Positions 15,596-25,039 of a stretch of DNA of 64,000 nt are shown piece by piece (position 1 is the first letter of the stretch; the number at the start of each line of letters is the position of its first letter). A program made the translations under genes and the position numbers. Under the pieces are notes generated by a model that worked only from the letters and a program-made list of their open reading frames with translations, was not told the origin of the DNA and did not search any database. This DNA comes from Acidobacteriota bacterium (GTDB taxonomy: Bacteria; Acidobacteriota; Vicinamibacteria; Vicinamibacterales; UBA823), in assembly GCA_002730735.1 (NCBI GenBank), contig PCAU01000008.1, forward strand, positions 80,356-144,355, written 5' to 3'.

Positions 15596-16966
15596 TTAGT
15601 CTATGACTATCCACCCGCTCCGATTCGAGCCCACTCGTAAGCGGAGATCATCAAATTCCGAAACAACTAGTTCTTGAAGGTTCGGCGTTTGGAAAAATGG
15701 TCGCTCCGGATTGGCCGTAACCTCCCAGTGTCGCAGGGGCTCTCGCTCATCCGCTAGACCGAGATCAGAACCCCGCCACAATTCCACAGATCCTGACCAA
15801 TCACCAGACGGACAAAGCCCAACGACTACCCGACGCGCATCGGAAACAACCTGGAAATTGATCGCTACGTTTTCGTCGGCGTAGTCGAGTCCACGCGTCC
15901 GTTGATACGGATACATCCACTCGGTCCACTGGATGGAAGCGCCCGGTTCGAGGGGTTGGCGAGCGTCTGGATAAGTTGGACTTGTCCCGCCCCACATCTC
16001 GACATATCCAGCATTCGACGCCCCCGAGCCCATCGGAATTCGTTGCGGCCTAAAGCCATAGGTCCAAACGTCGACGCCGGGTGTCTTTTCGGGGTCGAAT
16101 ACCCGAACGATCCCTTCATCAGCGTCGTGTGAGTAGGCACTATAGAACCCGGACGTCAACCCTTCAGCCATCAAATCACCCATCCGGCTCCAGCCTTGGA
16201 TAAACCGGAGGGGATTTCCATCCCATACCTGAGGGCTCGGCCCAAGATTTTCTTGCCAGCGTTTCTCGATGAGAATACGTTCTGTCGGAATGATGAACTC
16301 AGTATGATCGGTCAATCCGTTCTCACCACCTGGGGCCCACTGTGGGTTGACCCAATGTGCGTACTCAACTGTCGTGCTTGTTGGATTCCTTATCTGAACC
16401 CGCGCAGTGAAGTAGGCTTTCCCAGGCACAATGGCGATGTCTAGCGACTCCTCAAGGCCGGTGGCCGGCTCACGGACTCGCATCCGGATGGCCTTCCGAT
16501 AAGAGGAGTCTTCAATAATCTCCCAGGCCCATGGCATTGCCCACGTGGTGCCGTGTTCGTCACCGGGTAACGTGTATTCGATGCCACCGATCCAGAGCCA
16601 CCAGCCGGTGTCATTCGAAGCTCCACCAACCGTTGCGACATCGTTCTGCCAGAGCGTTTCATTTCCAGTTGGCTTGTAGATTAACGAATAGACTCGTCCC
16701 ATTTCTGGCAGTAAAGTCAGCTTGACATATTGGTTCTCCATCACAACAGCGACATGTTCCTTACGAATAACACGATGCCGATCCACCTTCTGCAAATCGA
16801 GGTGTGGATAGGGATCACCATCGCGATAGTAAATGGCCGGCTCGTAGTCAACCTGTGGAATCGTCAGGGTAGTCGTATCGAGCAAGAAGTTACCTGCCTC
16901 AGGCTGCCCCGATACAGCACCCGACTGGATGCCAGCACAAAGCAGTGCGACCAAAACAACAATCAT
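15596..16966 (-). CDS. Secreted DUF5107 protein
   Basis: A protein of about 456 residues, all of it one DUF5107 region after a signal peptide (MIVVLVALLCAGIQSGAVSG). Landmarks shared with the larger neighbour at 17-20.5 kb include the phrases NQYVKLTLLPEMGRVYSLIYK (there NEYVALTVLPELGGRLFTATDK) and the WIGGIEYTLPGDEHG region. The fold is expected to be a beta-sandwich of the kind found in carbohydrate-active enzymes (mutarotase/galactose-binding supersandwich); a function is not established. The frame is open upstream to 17062 and overlaps the previous stop; ATG 16966 is preferred because it begins a clean signal peptide. It is probably co-transcribed with the upstream paralogue and with the Pcs gene. 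Confidence 0.78.
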   Translation of the reverse strand: MIVVLVALLCAGIQSGAVSGQPEAGNFLLDTTTLTIPQVDYEPAIYYRDGDPYPHLDLQKVDRHRVIRKEHVAVVMENQYVKLTLLPEMGRVYSLIYKPTGNETLWQNDVATVGGASNDTGWWLWIGGIEYTLPGDEHGTTWAMPWAWEIIEDSSYRKAIRMRVREPATGLEESLDIAIVPGKAYFTARVQIRNPTSTTVEYAHWVNPQWAPGGENGLTDHTEFIIPTERILIEKRWQENLGPSPQVWDGNPLRFIQGWSRMGDLMAEGLTSGFYSAYSHDADEGIVRVFDPEKTPGVDVWTYGFRPQRIPMGSGASNAGYVEMWGGTSPTYPDARQPLEPGASIQWTEWMYPYQRTRGLDYADENVAINFQVVSDARRVVVGLCPSGDWSGSVELWRGSDLGLADEREPLRHWEVTANPERPFFQTPNLQELVVSEFDDLRLRVGSNRSGWIVID

Positions 16967-17028
16967 GCGTCGGGGGTTGCCTGTACGCAAAACGTGACCT
17001 GCTAAGAGTAGTACGCGCCAGTGTCCGT

Positions 17029-20000
17029 TTAGGGAAGCGAGATGAAATAGTACTGCGCCCACACCTGCGACACATCGAGTTCAACTGCACGCCCAAAGCT
17101 CGTTCTGGCCTCCTCCGTCCTACCGAGCGCTTGCTGTGCGAACCCAAGCATCGAAAGAGCCCTTGCACGAAGAGTGGCCTCGGAAGCGCGACTCCCGAAC
17201 TTGGCGAAAAAATTTACATCATCTCTGGTCTCTGCGAGCTGAATCTCGGCCGCATTGACCACCGCCTCAAGCTTTTCCCGTGCCTCATCAGCGTAACCCA
17301 ATCTCTCAAGCGAAAGCGCCTGATAGGTCCACGTGTCTGGCCAGCGCTCGGTGCCAGGTTGATCCGCTGCGCGCCGGAAATACTCGGAAGATCGCTCAGT
17401 CTCCCCCAACGCGTGATGCGCAAGAGCAGTGTAATAGGCCACCTGAGAAGCACGCCGGTCGTTCCTAGGCCGCGCGACTGATAAATTCTCGGGGTACTCA
17501 GAGGCCCGCTCAAAGTCAGCCAACGCCTCACGAGCCTGCCCGCCCTTTAACCGGGCTAACCCGCGTAAGAGATGCGCGTCCACAAACACGCCGTGCACGC
17601 GCCCACCGCCTTCGGCCACAAAGAACTGGTTTGCTTCAAGAGTCCTAATGGCTGTTCCGTAGTCACCTGCCAACACCTGCACCATGAGCGCCCGAAGGAG
17701 ACTATCGCTTCGCCGCTCAAGGACCTCGTGATTGACCGAAACCATATGGAGGCGCGTATCGATTGGCACGTTTGCGGCCTGATACAGTTCGTCAAGTTCA
17801 ACGTAGAGCCGCGTGTCATTTCGGTCAAGCGCGACTGCTCGCTCGTAACTCTCGATTGCCGCTGTGAGATTGCCCCGCGTTCGATAATAGGCCCACCCGA
17901 GGTTCCGGTAAGAAGTTGAAAAACCGTTGAAGAGATCGCGCGACTTCTCCCAGTGACTGATCGCCAGCTCGGGTTGGATCTCGTAGAGCAGGTTGCCTAG
18001 ATAATAATGGGCCCTATGGTCGTCAGGATGTGCGCTGAGTGCGGCCTCCAACACCTCAATACTTTCCAGTCTGAACGGAAAACCGTATTCGGCCGGCATT
18101 CCGGCGGCCCGCTGGTAACTGGTAACGGCCTCAGTCTTATTATCAGACTGGCCATGGAAATAGCCGAGGTAGTAGTGCACCATCGGATAAGAACTAGAAA
18201 AAATCACCTCGCGCTCCACAAGACGCTCCAGCACCTTAATCGCTTCTCCCCAAAGCGTGACGTTACCGTAGTCAGTAGCGAGCTCCAGATACGTCTGAGC
18301 ATCATCACGTAACGTGCGTGTAAGTGCATCGAGAGCAGTAGCCGCTTCAACGTTAGCATTGGCTACTCGAAGTGTCAGAAGGCGCTCATTAAGGGCGAAC
18401 GTGTCCATCGGGTCAATTACTAGCGCACGAGACGTTGCCACGAGCGCCTCATCTATACGGCCGAGCTTTCGGAGAACGACAGCCTCTATTCCAAGTGATT
18501 TAGTGTCGTTTGTGTTCGTGGATAGCGACTGCTTGATTTCGTTCAACGCGCGGCCCCATTCTCCCTCACGCATCGAAAGCTCAGCTAATTGATAGAAGGC
18601 CGCCGAGTGAAATGCTGCATCCCAAGAGGCTCGATAGAATTGCTCGTAAGCCTCACCGAACCGCCCCTGTCCACGAAGTGCCAAGCCAAGTTGATACTCT
18701 GCATCAGTATCACCCAGCCTGACATAACCACTCGTTAACCGTTTCAGTGCCGTTCGCAGATAGCGTTCAGCTTCTTGAAAGAGTCCTCGCTTATTCAGAT
18801 TCGTACCGACAATCGTGTTTACCCGCACGTCGTTTGGGTCACGCCGAAGTGCTTCTTCGTAGTAAGGCTCAGGCGGTATAACTGGGCTGTGCCCCTGCTG
18901 AAGTCGGAGACCCGTAAGGTATAACTCGTCTACAGTTGCGATATCCTCAGGCGCGACCGGCGGCTCAACGGGTTCGGGAAGTTCCGGAAGCGCAACAGCC
19001 TGTCTCGGACGATCGCTGATCAGGGCACGGTCCTCTGCATCAAAAAGCGTCGCTTCCACGTCAGTAGCCTTCACGCCAGTTGGTAGGTCAACGGTCGCGG
19101 TAAAGGGAACGCCAGGCCCAATAACTACCCGGCTATCAAGCAGCGTTCTGGTCTTGGCCACCAGCGAAACCCGAGCATCCTTGACGTGGGTGGTGGAGTT
19201 AAACCCGAGTTGCACGGACTCCGATGAGACCTCAAGGTTTACCGCCGCCTCAAGATTTGCCTTCGTGAAACCACCGATTTCCTGCACTGGATACCAGTGG
19301 TGCGTGAAGGTCTTCACCTCATGGGGCTTAATCCAACTGTAATCAGGTTGGTTATCCGAAAGGCCACCAACCATTAGTTCAGCATACGGTCCGTCTTCAT
19401 CAGTCAGAATTTGATCCCAAAGCCGCCCACGAGGGCCTGGACCCCATTCCCAGAGTTTTGTCCCAGCCACGATGTGGTGGTTGCCAACGTGTACAACGCC
19501 TGCGTCTTTACCGTGATCGTACCCACCTGAGAAATCTTCGGCCAGATTCCAAGCAAAAAACGAGGTCGGTTCAGGATGGTTTGGCCAACGGCTCAGGTCG
19601 ACACCCTCGTAATCGATCCCTTGATAAGCACCTTGCCCGACCGGCCAGTGGATAAACTCGTTCTTTGAGTGATAGGTTGCGACCTGCACACTCGGTGGAA
19701 ACAATACCTCGTAGTCGTCGCTGGCGTGCACCGCTACATTAGCCCAGTAGAGGATCGAGTGGGCCTGTGCGGTCCTGTTGAATAGTTTCACCGTCGCCTC
19801 GATGTATGACCGGCCCGGGTATAGAGTCAGACCGATAATCCAGCGCATTCTGTGCCGCCGCTCGGTTTCGCCGACCCAGACAGTCTTGCTCCCGTCGGCG
19901 TGTGCCTCAAGCGTGTAGTCGACTGGCATGAAGGTTGTGTTGCGATGATGGTGAAAGACGCACCACTCGATGCCTCCAGAAATCCAAGCACCTAACATAC

Positions 20001-20478
20001 CGATGAGCGCTGGCTTAACGACGTTCTGCCGGTAGAAAAAATCGTAATTGTTAGTCTTGTCGGTCGCCGTAAACAACCGACCACCCAGTTCTGGCAGGAC
20101 AGTGAGTGCAACGTACTCGTTTTCTAGATGCACGGCCGTATAGGTCTTGGTCTCAAGAATTCTGGTCACTTTGTCTTGTAACGGGTAGGGGTAGACCTTC
20201 TTCTTGGCACCCTGGTAGACCTCGTTGCGAAAGAACATTGGATTGTGATCGGGCGGGTCAACGCGGTAGGTTGGTAATGTGAGTGGTTCCTCCCAGATCC
20301 TGACTGCATCCTCCCCTCGAGATTCGTCTTCCTGGACTATTGCCCCAGCTTCCACCTGAGCAATGGTGCCGAACGAGTTCAGCGTTGCCATGAAAGCCAA
20401 AAGAAAGAGTGGTGGCCGCCACTGACTCATCCAACCGGAGTTGGCGAAATCGTCCCACTTGTCTACGGTGTTCTTCAT
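17029..20478 (-). CDS. Large DUF5107-TPR protein, exported or membrane-anchored
   Basis: A protein of 1149 residues. A hydrophobic stretch at 22-40 (PLFLLAFMATLNSFGTIAQV) serves as signal or anchor. Residues 60-420 form a DUF5107 domain with the ALTVLPELGGRLFTATD and GGIEWCVFHHHRNTTFMPV segments. A short beta-rich linker follows to about 520, then more than a dozen TPR-like helical pairs to the C-terminus, for example LRRDPNDVRVNTIVGTNLNK and ALVIDPMDTFALNERLLTLR. DUF5107 fused to TPRs is a known arrangement in several phyla, but no substrate is established. It may process or sense glycans at the cell surface. The stop overlaps the open frame of the smaller paralogue. Confidence 0.85.
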   Translation of the reverse strand: MKNTVDKWDDFANSGWMSQWRPPLFLLAFMATLNSFGTIAQVEAGAIVQEDESRGEDAVRIWEEPLTLPTYRVDPPDHNPMFFRNEVYQGAKKKVYPYPLQDKVTRILETKTYTAVHLENEYVALTVLPELGGRLFTATDKTNNYDFFYRQNVVKPALIGMLGAWISGGIEWCVFHHHRNTTFMPVDYTLEAHADGSKTVWVGETERRHRMRWIIGLTLYPGRSYIEATVKLFNRTAQAHSILYWANVAVHASDDYEVLFPPSVQVATYHSKNEFIHWPVGQGAYQGIDYEGVDLSRWPNHPEPTSFFAWNLAEDFSGGYDHGKDAGVVHVGNHHIVAGTKLWEWGPGPRGRLWDQILTDEDGPYAELMVGGLSDNQPDYSWIKPHEVKTFTHHWYPVQEIGGFTKANLEAAVNLEVSSESVQLGFNSTTHVKDARVSLVAKTRTLLDSRVVIGPGVPFTATVDLPTGVKATDVEATLFDAEDRALISDRPRQAVALPELPEPVEPPVAPEDIATVDELYLTGLRLQQGHSPVIPPEPYYEEALRRDPNDVRVNTIVGTNLNKRGLFQEAERYLRTALKRLTSGYVRLGDTDAEYQLGLALRGQGRFGEAYEQFYRASWDAAFHSAAFYQLAELSMREGEWGRALNEIKQSLSTNTNDTKSLGIEAVVLRKLGRIDEALVATSRALVIDPMDTFALNERLLTLRVANANVEAATALDALTRTLRDDAQTYLELATDYGNVTLWGEAIKVLERLVEREVIFSSSYPMVHYYLGYFHGQSDNKTEAVTSYQRAAGMPAEYGFPFRLESIEVLEAALSAHPDDHRAHYYLGNLLYEIQPELAISHWEKSRDLFNGFSTSYRNLGWAYYRTRGNLTAAIESYERAVALDRNDTRLYVELDELYQAANVPIDTRLHMVSVNHEVLERRSDSLLRALMVQVLAGDYGTAIRTLEANQFFVAEGGGRVHGVFVDAHLLRGLARLKGGQAREALADFERASEYPENLSVARPRNDRRASQVAYYTALAHHALGETERSSEYFRRAADQPGTERWPDTWTYQALSLERLGYADEAREKLEAVVNAAEIQLAETRDDVNFFAKFGSRASEATLRARALSMLGFAQQALGRTEEARTSFGRAVELDVSQVWAQYYFISLP

Positions 20479-20584
20479 TGCTTACCTACTCTAGTAAACC
20501 AGACGGATAGCTACTGGGGCACGTCCCGAGTTTAAGCTACAAGAAAAGAGCATCGGATTACCACTTGAACAATGATCACGGCCC

Positions 20585-21400
20585 TTAGACTGAAACAACT
20601 CGCCTAGGATGTGAATAGATGTTGTAGCCACCATCACGAACGAAGCCAAGAAGTGTGACACCAGACTCTTCGGCCAACTCGATCGCGAGTGTGGATGGAG
20701 CCGACACGGCCGCCACAAGCGGAATGCGAGCCAGCAGCGCCTTCTGAACAATCTCAAACGACGCCCGCCCGCTTACGGCCAGACCGCAGGACGAGAGCGG
20801 TAATCGCTCCAGCAGCAGCATTCGCCCAACGATTTTGTCGACGGCATTGTGACGACCCACGTCCTCCGCAACATCAACCAATGTGTCCGACGCGTCGAAA
20901 AGCCCGGCGGCATGCATTCCACCCGTCCTCTCAAAGGCATCCTGGGCCTCGCGAAGCCGCCGGGGCCAAGCTAGAACCGAGGCGCCGGCGACCTCCCAGG
21001 CATCGTCAAGGCTAGGTATCTGGGCGTGTAATGAGTCCAAGGTGACACGACCGCAGAGACCGCAAGACGAGCTAGTCACTACTTGTCGACGTTCTCGGAT
21101 CCGTTCCACAGCAGGTTTCCCTTGTAAGGTAACGTCCACGACATTCTTCAATTCGGGAGTTTCAGGAGCCGCGCAGTGACGAATCAGACCGATCTCGTCC
21201 GGCCCTCGCACGACCTGTTCTGAAAGGAGAAATCCCGCCGCAAGGTCGTGATCACGCCCTGGGGTCCGCATAATTACGGCGAATGGCTCACCATGGATTC
21301 TGACCTCCATCGGCTCTTCAGTCGCGGCGTGGTCGCGGAGAGCATCGCGAACGCCGGCCCGAACTCGAGTTACCTCAACCTCGCGTGATGTCTCGAACAT
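20585..21400 (-). CDS. fdhD: Formate dehydrogenase accessory sulfurtransferase
   Basis: FdhD passes sulfur from a cysteine desulfurase to the molybdenum cofactor of formate dehydrogenases. The 271-residue protein has the reactive CxxC pair (SSCGLCGRV, Cys113 and Cys116) and the conserved FERTGGMHAAG, EDVGRHNAVDK and SGRASFEIVQK blocks. The start has GGAG nine bases upstream. It follows the YjbQ gene by 24 bp on the same strand. No formate dehydrogenase is in the window; the molybdopterin-type subunit at 27.5-29.8 kb is the nearest related protein, but it lacks an obvious metal ligand, so a client elsewhere in the genome is more likely. Confidence 0.95.
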   Translation of the reverse strand: MFETSREVEVTRVRAGVRDALRDHAATEEPMEVRIHGEPFAVIMRTPGRDHDLAAGFLLSEQVVRGPDEIGLIRHCAAPETPELKNVVDVTLQGKPAVERIRERRQVVTSSSCGLCGRVTLDSLHAQIPSLDDAWEVAGASVLAWPRRLREAQDAFERTGGMHAAGLFDASDTLVDVAEDVGRHNAVDKIVGRMLLLERLPLSSCGLAVSGRASFEIVQKALLARIPLVAAVSAPSTLAIELAEESGVTLLGFVRDGGYNIYSHPRRVVSV

Positions 21401-21424
21401 GAAGAGCTACTCCTACCCCAGGAC

Positions 21425-21841
21425 TCAGTCTCCCATCAGCTGGATAACAACCTCGCGCTGGCGGGGCCCGGTGTCAAACTCCACGAGTGTCACCTGCTGC
21501 CAGGTACCGAGCGTCAATGACCGATCGGTAAACGGAATGGTTACCGATGGTCCGAACAGGGCGGCACGGACATGGCTAGACCCGTTATCATCCCCCCAGT
21601 GGAGATGGTGCGCGTAATCTCCCGCTCGCGGTGCGAACCGCTCGCAGACCCCGCTAAGATCGCGGATGACACCAGGTTCGAACTCTAGCGTTGTGATCGC
21701 CGCAGTCGAACCCACGACAGCCACCGTGGCAATGCCCTCCACTAAGCCGGCATCGACCAAGGCCGCCGTCAATACAGGTGTAAGGTCGTGCGCGTCTCCC
21801 TGTCCAGAGGTCTCAAGCCGATGCTGGACCGTAACGACCAT
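21425..21841 (-). CDS. YjbQ family protein (UPF0047)
   Basis: A 138-residue protein of the YjbQ/UPF0047 family. The pattern DLTPVLTAALVDAG, VVGSTAAITTLEFEPG, then the HHLHWGDDNGSSHVRAAL segment and the LGTWQQVTLVEFD block carries the conserved histidines, Asp and Gln. Some members have weak thiamine-phosphate synthase activity in E. coli, but the natural role is not settled. The length is canonical. The gene starts 12 bases after the RidA triple-domain gene ends and 24 bases before fdhD, forming a three-gene run on the reverse strand. Family assignment is firm; function uncertain. Confidence 0.9.
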   Translation of the reverse strand: MVVTVQHRLETSGQGDAHDLTPVLTAALVDAGLVEGIATVAVVGSTAAITTLEFEPGVIRDLSGVCERFAPRAGDYAHHLHWGDDNGSSHVRAALFGPSVTIPFTDRSLTLGTWQQVTLVEFDTGPRQREVVIQLMGD

Positions 21842-21853
21842 ATGTCTCGCAAC

Positions 21854-23041
21854 CTATCTAACGGCCGTGAACATGATCTCAACGCGACCATCACCACTCA
21901 TAAGCCCTGTGCCCACTGCAGCACGAGCAGGAAAATTACCGGTGATCGCCTCTCGATAAGCCACGTTCATCTCTCCCCACTCGCTCATGTCCGTGAGGTA
22001 AATAACACCATCAACCAGATCATCAATACCGAATCCTGCGGCATCAAGCGTCCGTCCGATCGTGGCCAGCGTCTGCCGCGCCTGTGCTTGTGTATCAGTG
22101 CGCGTCTCATCACTTACTCCAAGCATGCCTGACAGGTAGAGTCGGTTCCCCACCCGCACGGCGTGGCTCAGCACAGGACTCTCGCGACCAAGTGTGCCGT
22201 CAGCGTTAGGTCGAGTAATCCGTGTCTTCGCCCCAGCGACAGCGATCAATGTGATCTCCAAGTGATATTGATCGCCCATGAGATTGGCCCGTACAGTCGC
22301 ACGTGCCGGTGGAATTTCAGGGAAGTGCGCACTGTAGGAAGTATTCATATCGCGGAACAAGGTGGTGTCGGTGATGTAGACACGCGACGCAACGACATCG
22401 TTAAGAGACATGCCGGCAGCGGCTAGAATCTGCCTAGCGTTCTCAAAGATAGCGCGCGTTTCCGCCTGAATGTCACTACCGACACTCGAGTTAGCACTAC
22501 TGTAGTCCCGCCCTAGGATACCGGCGAGGAAGACTGTATCGCCCGACTTGATACCGTAGCTGTATGGGGCCGTGCCGGTAGGCCACCCCTCCGGTTGAAG
22601 CACCGTTCGCTCCGCACCTGGACGAATAGCAATCATCGACATCTCAACCAATGCGTCTTCACGAACCAGGTCAGTCTGGACCGTTGTGCGCGTAGGTGGT
22701 TCGGACGGAAAGTACTCTCGAAAAATCTCATTCATTCCCTGAAAATCGCTCGTGTTGCGAAGATACACTGTCACGGCCGCCACGCGAGTGTAGTCGGCAC
22801 CAGCAAGTTCAAGCACTTCGCCAAGGTTGGACAAAACACCGCGCGTCTGTTCGCGAATGCCCTCACCGCGTGCTAACGTGCCCGACAGATAGATGAAATC
22901 ACCAGCTGCAACGGCTGGGCTGAACGGCGCATTAGACGATGTGTCTCGCGTGATGACTCGCTTGCCGGCCTGAAAGGCTGACGCTTCGAGAACTAGAAAA
23001 CAGACACTAAGACTGATAATTGCCAGTTTCATAATACGCAT
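21854..23041 (-). CDS. Secreted protein of three tandem RidA domains
   Basis: About 395 residues: a signal peptide (MRIMKLAIISLSVCFLVLEA) and three RidA/YjgF domains at roughly 30-140, 150-268 and 280-395. Each repeat has the family's strand FIYLSGTL / TVFLAGIL / RLYLSGML, a DVVDGVIYLTD-type segment, and the active-site arginine region (PPTRTTV, PPARATV, FPARAAV). RidA proteins are normally single-domain cytosolic trimers that hydrolyse reactive enamines and imines; a trimer built into one exported chain is unusual. The start is ATG 23041 with AGGA five bases upstream. It lies 65 bp downstream of the Tat-exported amidase gene on the same strand, which may yield reactive nitrogen compounds in the same compartment. 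Confidence 0.86.
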   Translation of the reverse strand: MRIMKLAIISLSVCFLVLEASAFQAGKRVITRDTSSNAPFSPAVAAGDFIYLSGTLARGEGIREQTRGVLSNLGEVLELAGADYTRVAAVTVYLRNTSDFQGMNEIFREYFPSEPPTRTTVQTDLVREDALVEMSMIAIRPGAERTVLQPEGWPTGTAPYSYGIKSGDTVFLAGILGRDYSSANSSVGSDIQAETRAIFENARQILAAAGMSLNDVVASRVYITDTTLFRDMNTSYSAHFPEIPPARATVRANLMGDQYHLEITLIAVAGAKTRITRPNADGTLGRESPVLSHAVRVGNRLYLSGMLGVSDETRTDTQAQARQTLATIGRTLDAAGFGIDDLVDGVIYLTDMSEWGEMNVAYREAITGNFPARAAVGTGLMSGDGRVEIMFTAVR

Positions 23042-23106
23042 AGGTGTCCTTTCAGATTGGCCCACCAGGCCCGGTTCATTAACCTCATCAGTTCGCCTAT
23101 TCTTTG

Positions 23107-24825
23107 TCAGACCGTCGGGTGCTGCGCATGCCAGGGAGTAGCACGCTCAAAAGCCGAGGCGGCACGCAGAATCGTTGCCTCATCATATAGCCGCCCAGTG
23201 AACATTAGCGACACAGGCATCCCCTCAGCAAACCCGGCCTTAACAGCAATCGCTGGATGGCCAGTCAGGTTCGTAATGCCAAGACTCGCGCTACGTGATG
23301 GTGAGACAAACAGGTCATAGTCAGCCATCAGTTCCTCCATCTTCTCCATCAGTAGCGTCCGTGCTCGCTGTGCTCGGATATACTCGACCGCCGGAATGAA
23401 TCGGGACGTACGGAAAGTGTTCGGCCAAGATCGCGAACTCTGTGAAGTGAGTTGATCAATCCCACGACTGCGCGTCAAATCATCAAATGACGCTGCGGCC
23501 TCAGCCGTCAACACAAATCCGATCGAATCGCTTGGAAAATCTGGTAACTGAATCGGCTCGAGATCCGCGCCGACTCCTCGCAGTGCCTCCAGCGCCGCTG
23601 CTAACGACACCCGCTGAGCCTCCCATCGCGCGCGCTGCTCGTCCGAGAGGTTATCGGATGGCACCTCAAACTCCTCACGAAGATATCCAATGCGTAAACC
23701 AGCGAACGAGAGATCGGATTCCCACTCGAATCCTGCGTCGACAACGGTTTCATCGCGTCCATCCGGTCCATAGATCGCGTTAAACACAAGAGCGCAGTCC
23801 TCAGCTGACCGACACATGGGACCAATCTTATCCATCGTCCAACTGAGCGCCATTGCACCGTACCGGCTGACACGGCCATACGTCGGGCGGAGGCCGGTGA
23901 CACCACACGCGGCCGAAGGTGAGATGATCGAGCCTCGCGTCTCGGTACCAATCGAAAAACCGACTAACCCGGCGGCTGTTGCAGCACCGGGTCCGGCCGA
24001 CGAACCAGACGAACTCCGCTCAAGGTTCCACGGATTTCTGGTCGAACCCCCGAACCAAACACCACCCTGTGCCAGGGCGCCCATCGATAACTTGGCCACT
24101 AAAACGGCGCCCGCATCGCGGAGCCGTTCTACTACCGTTGCATCAAGGTCAATGACCTGGTCCTCATATGGCTTCGCACCCCAAGTCGTCCGGATGCCCT
24201 TGGTAGCTAACAAGTCCTTCGCACCCCACGGCACTCCGTGTAACGGCCCACGATAACGCCCTTGTAATATTTCCATATCCGCTTGCTGGGCCTGCTGCAG
24301 TGCTAACGTCTCGGTAAGAGTGACGACACATTTCAACGTGTCTCCGTGGCGCTTGAGACGGTCCAGGTACATCCTCGTCAACGCCGTCGACGACACTATC
24401 CGGCGCTTCAGTAAATCGGCCAAGGTCCAGACGGACTCGAACGCCAGGTCCTCAACGGAGTCACTAACACTGACGAACACCGGCGTCGGTAAGGATAGCG
24501 GTGCATTTGGGGTAGCTGAACCGGTCGGTGTACGCCCAAGCAATTTCGGACGAAAAGTTACCGCTGGCTCAATGTCGTGAGGGATATCGAATTCCCGCAG
24601 GGCTTGAAAACGCTGGCGGTTCCTCTCCAACCCCTCTTGCATCATTGTCCTTTCGGCCGGTGTGAATTCCAAGCCGGACAGTGCTTCGGCTCCATCAATC
24701 GACGATGGCGGAATTGGCTCGACCTCACTCTGACCAACCGCCGATCGCGCCAGTAAACCTGACGCTAACGCGGCTGGCGCCGCCCGGAGAAAGCCTCTTC
24801 GCCCAATCGTGCCCCGACGCGACAT
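23107..24825 (-). CDS. Tat-exported amidase (amidase signature family)
   Basis: A 572-residue amidase with a twin-arginine signal (RRGFLRAAPAALASGLL). The Ser-cisSer-Lys triad is visible: Lys203 in GVPWGAKDLL, cis-Ser275 in SSGSSAGPG and nucleophile Ser299 in GTETRGSIISP; the 24-residue spacing between the serines is the usual one. GatA-like architecture with an extra N-terminal region of about 130 residues. The substrate, an amide in the periplasm, is unknown. GAGGAGG lies six bases before the ATG and a perfect TATAAT about 125 bp upstream. The secreted RidA gene follows 65 bp downstream. Confidence 0.93.
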   Translation of the reverse strand: MSRRGTIGRRGFLRAAPAALASGLLARSAVGQSEVEPIPPSSIDGAEALSGLEFTPAERTMMQEGLERNRQRFQALREFDIPHDIEPAVTFRPKLLGRTPTGSATPNAPLSLPTPVFVSVSDSVEDLAFESVWTLADLLKRRIVSSTALTRMYLDRLKRHGDTLKCVVTLTETLALQQAQQADMEILQGRYRGPLHGVPWGAKDLLATKGIRTTWGAKPYEDQVIDLDATVVERLRDAGAVLVAKLSMGALAQGGVWFGGSTRNPWNLERSSSGSSAGPGAATAAGLVGFSIGTETRGSIISPSAACGVTGLRPTYGRVSRYGAMALSWTMDKIGPMCRSAEDCALVFNAIYGPDGRDETVVDAGFEWESDLSFAGLRIGYLREEFEVPSDNLSDEQRARWEAQRVSLAAALEALRGVGADLEPIQLPDFPSDSIGFVLTAEAAASFDDLTRSRGIDQLTSQSSRSWPNTFRTSRFIPAVEYIRAQRARTLLMEKMEELMADYDLFVSPSRSASLGITNLTGHPAIAVKAGFAEGMPVSLMFTGRLYDEATILRAASAFERATPWHAQHPTV

Positions 24826-24947
24826 AACAAACCTCCTCTAAAACCTCGGGCCGGCCGTAGGACCATGCCTAAGCCCATAACGTATCGTCGCAGCCATACT
24901 TCGGCCAACTAAAGAACGTTAACTGTAAACCCCAAGGTGGGGTGGGA

Positions 24948-24953
24948 ATTATA
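24948..24953 (-). promoter_or_regulatory. -10 element of the amidase gene
   Basis: A perfect TATAAT on the reverse strand with no convincing -35. It would give a leader of about 115 bases before the amidase ATG at 24825. Confidence 0.35.
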
Positions 24954-24988
24954 CCGCCGGTGCCAAAGAGAAGGGCCGTACAAAGCTC

Positions 24989-25012
24989 AGGCGGGACCCG
25001 CTTGTCCCGCCT
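24989..25012 (-). terminator. Hairpin downstream of the cytochrome c gene
   Basis: AGGCGGGAC pairs perfectly with GTCCCGCCT around a six-base loop, 28 bp after the stop of the cytochrome c gene at 25040. A strong nine-base-pair GC helix, but only a short T-poor stretch follows. It probably ends the 30.3-25.0 kb operon or protects its 3' end. Confidence 0.5.
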
Positions 25013-25039
25013 CGGCCACCGACGACCGACGTAAACACG

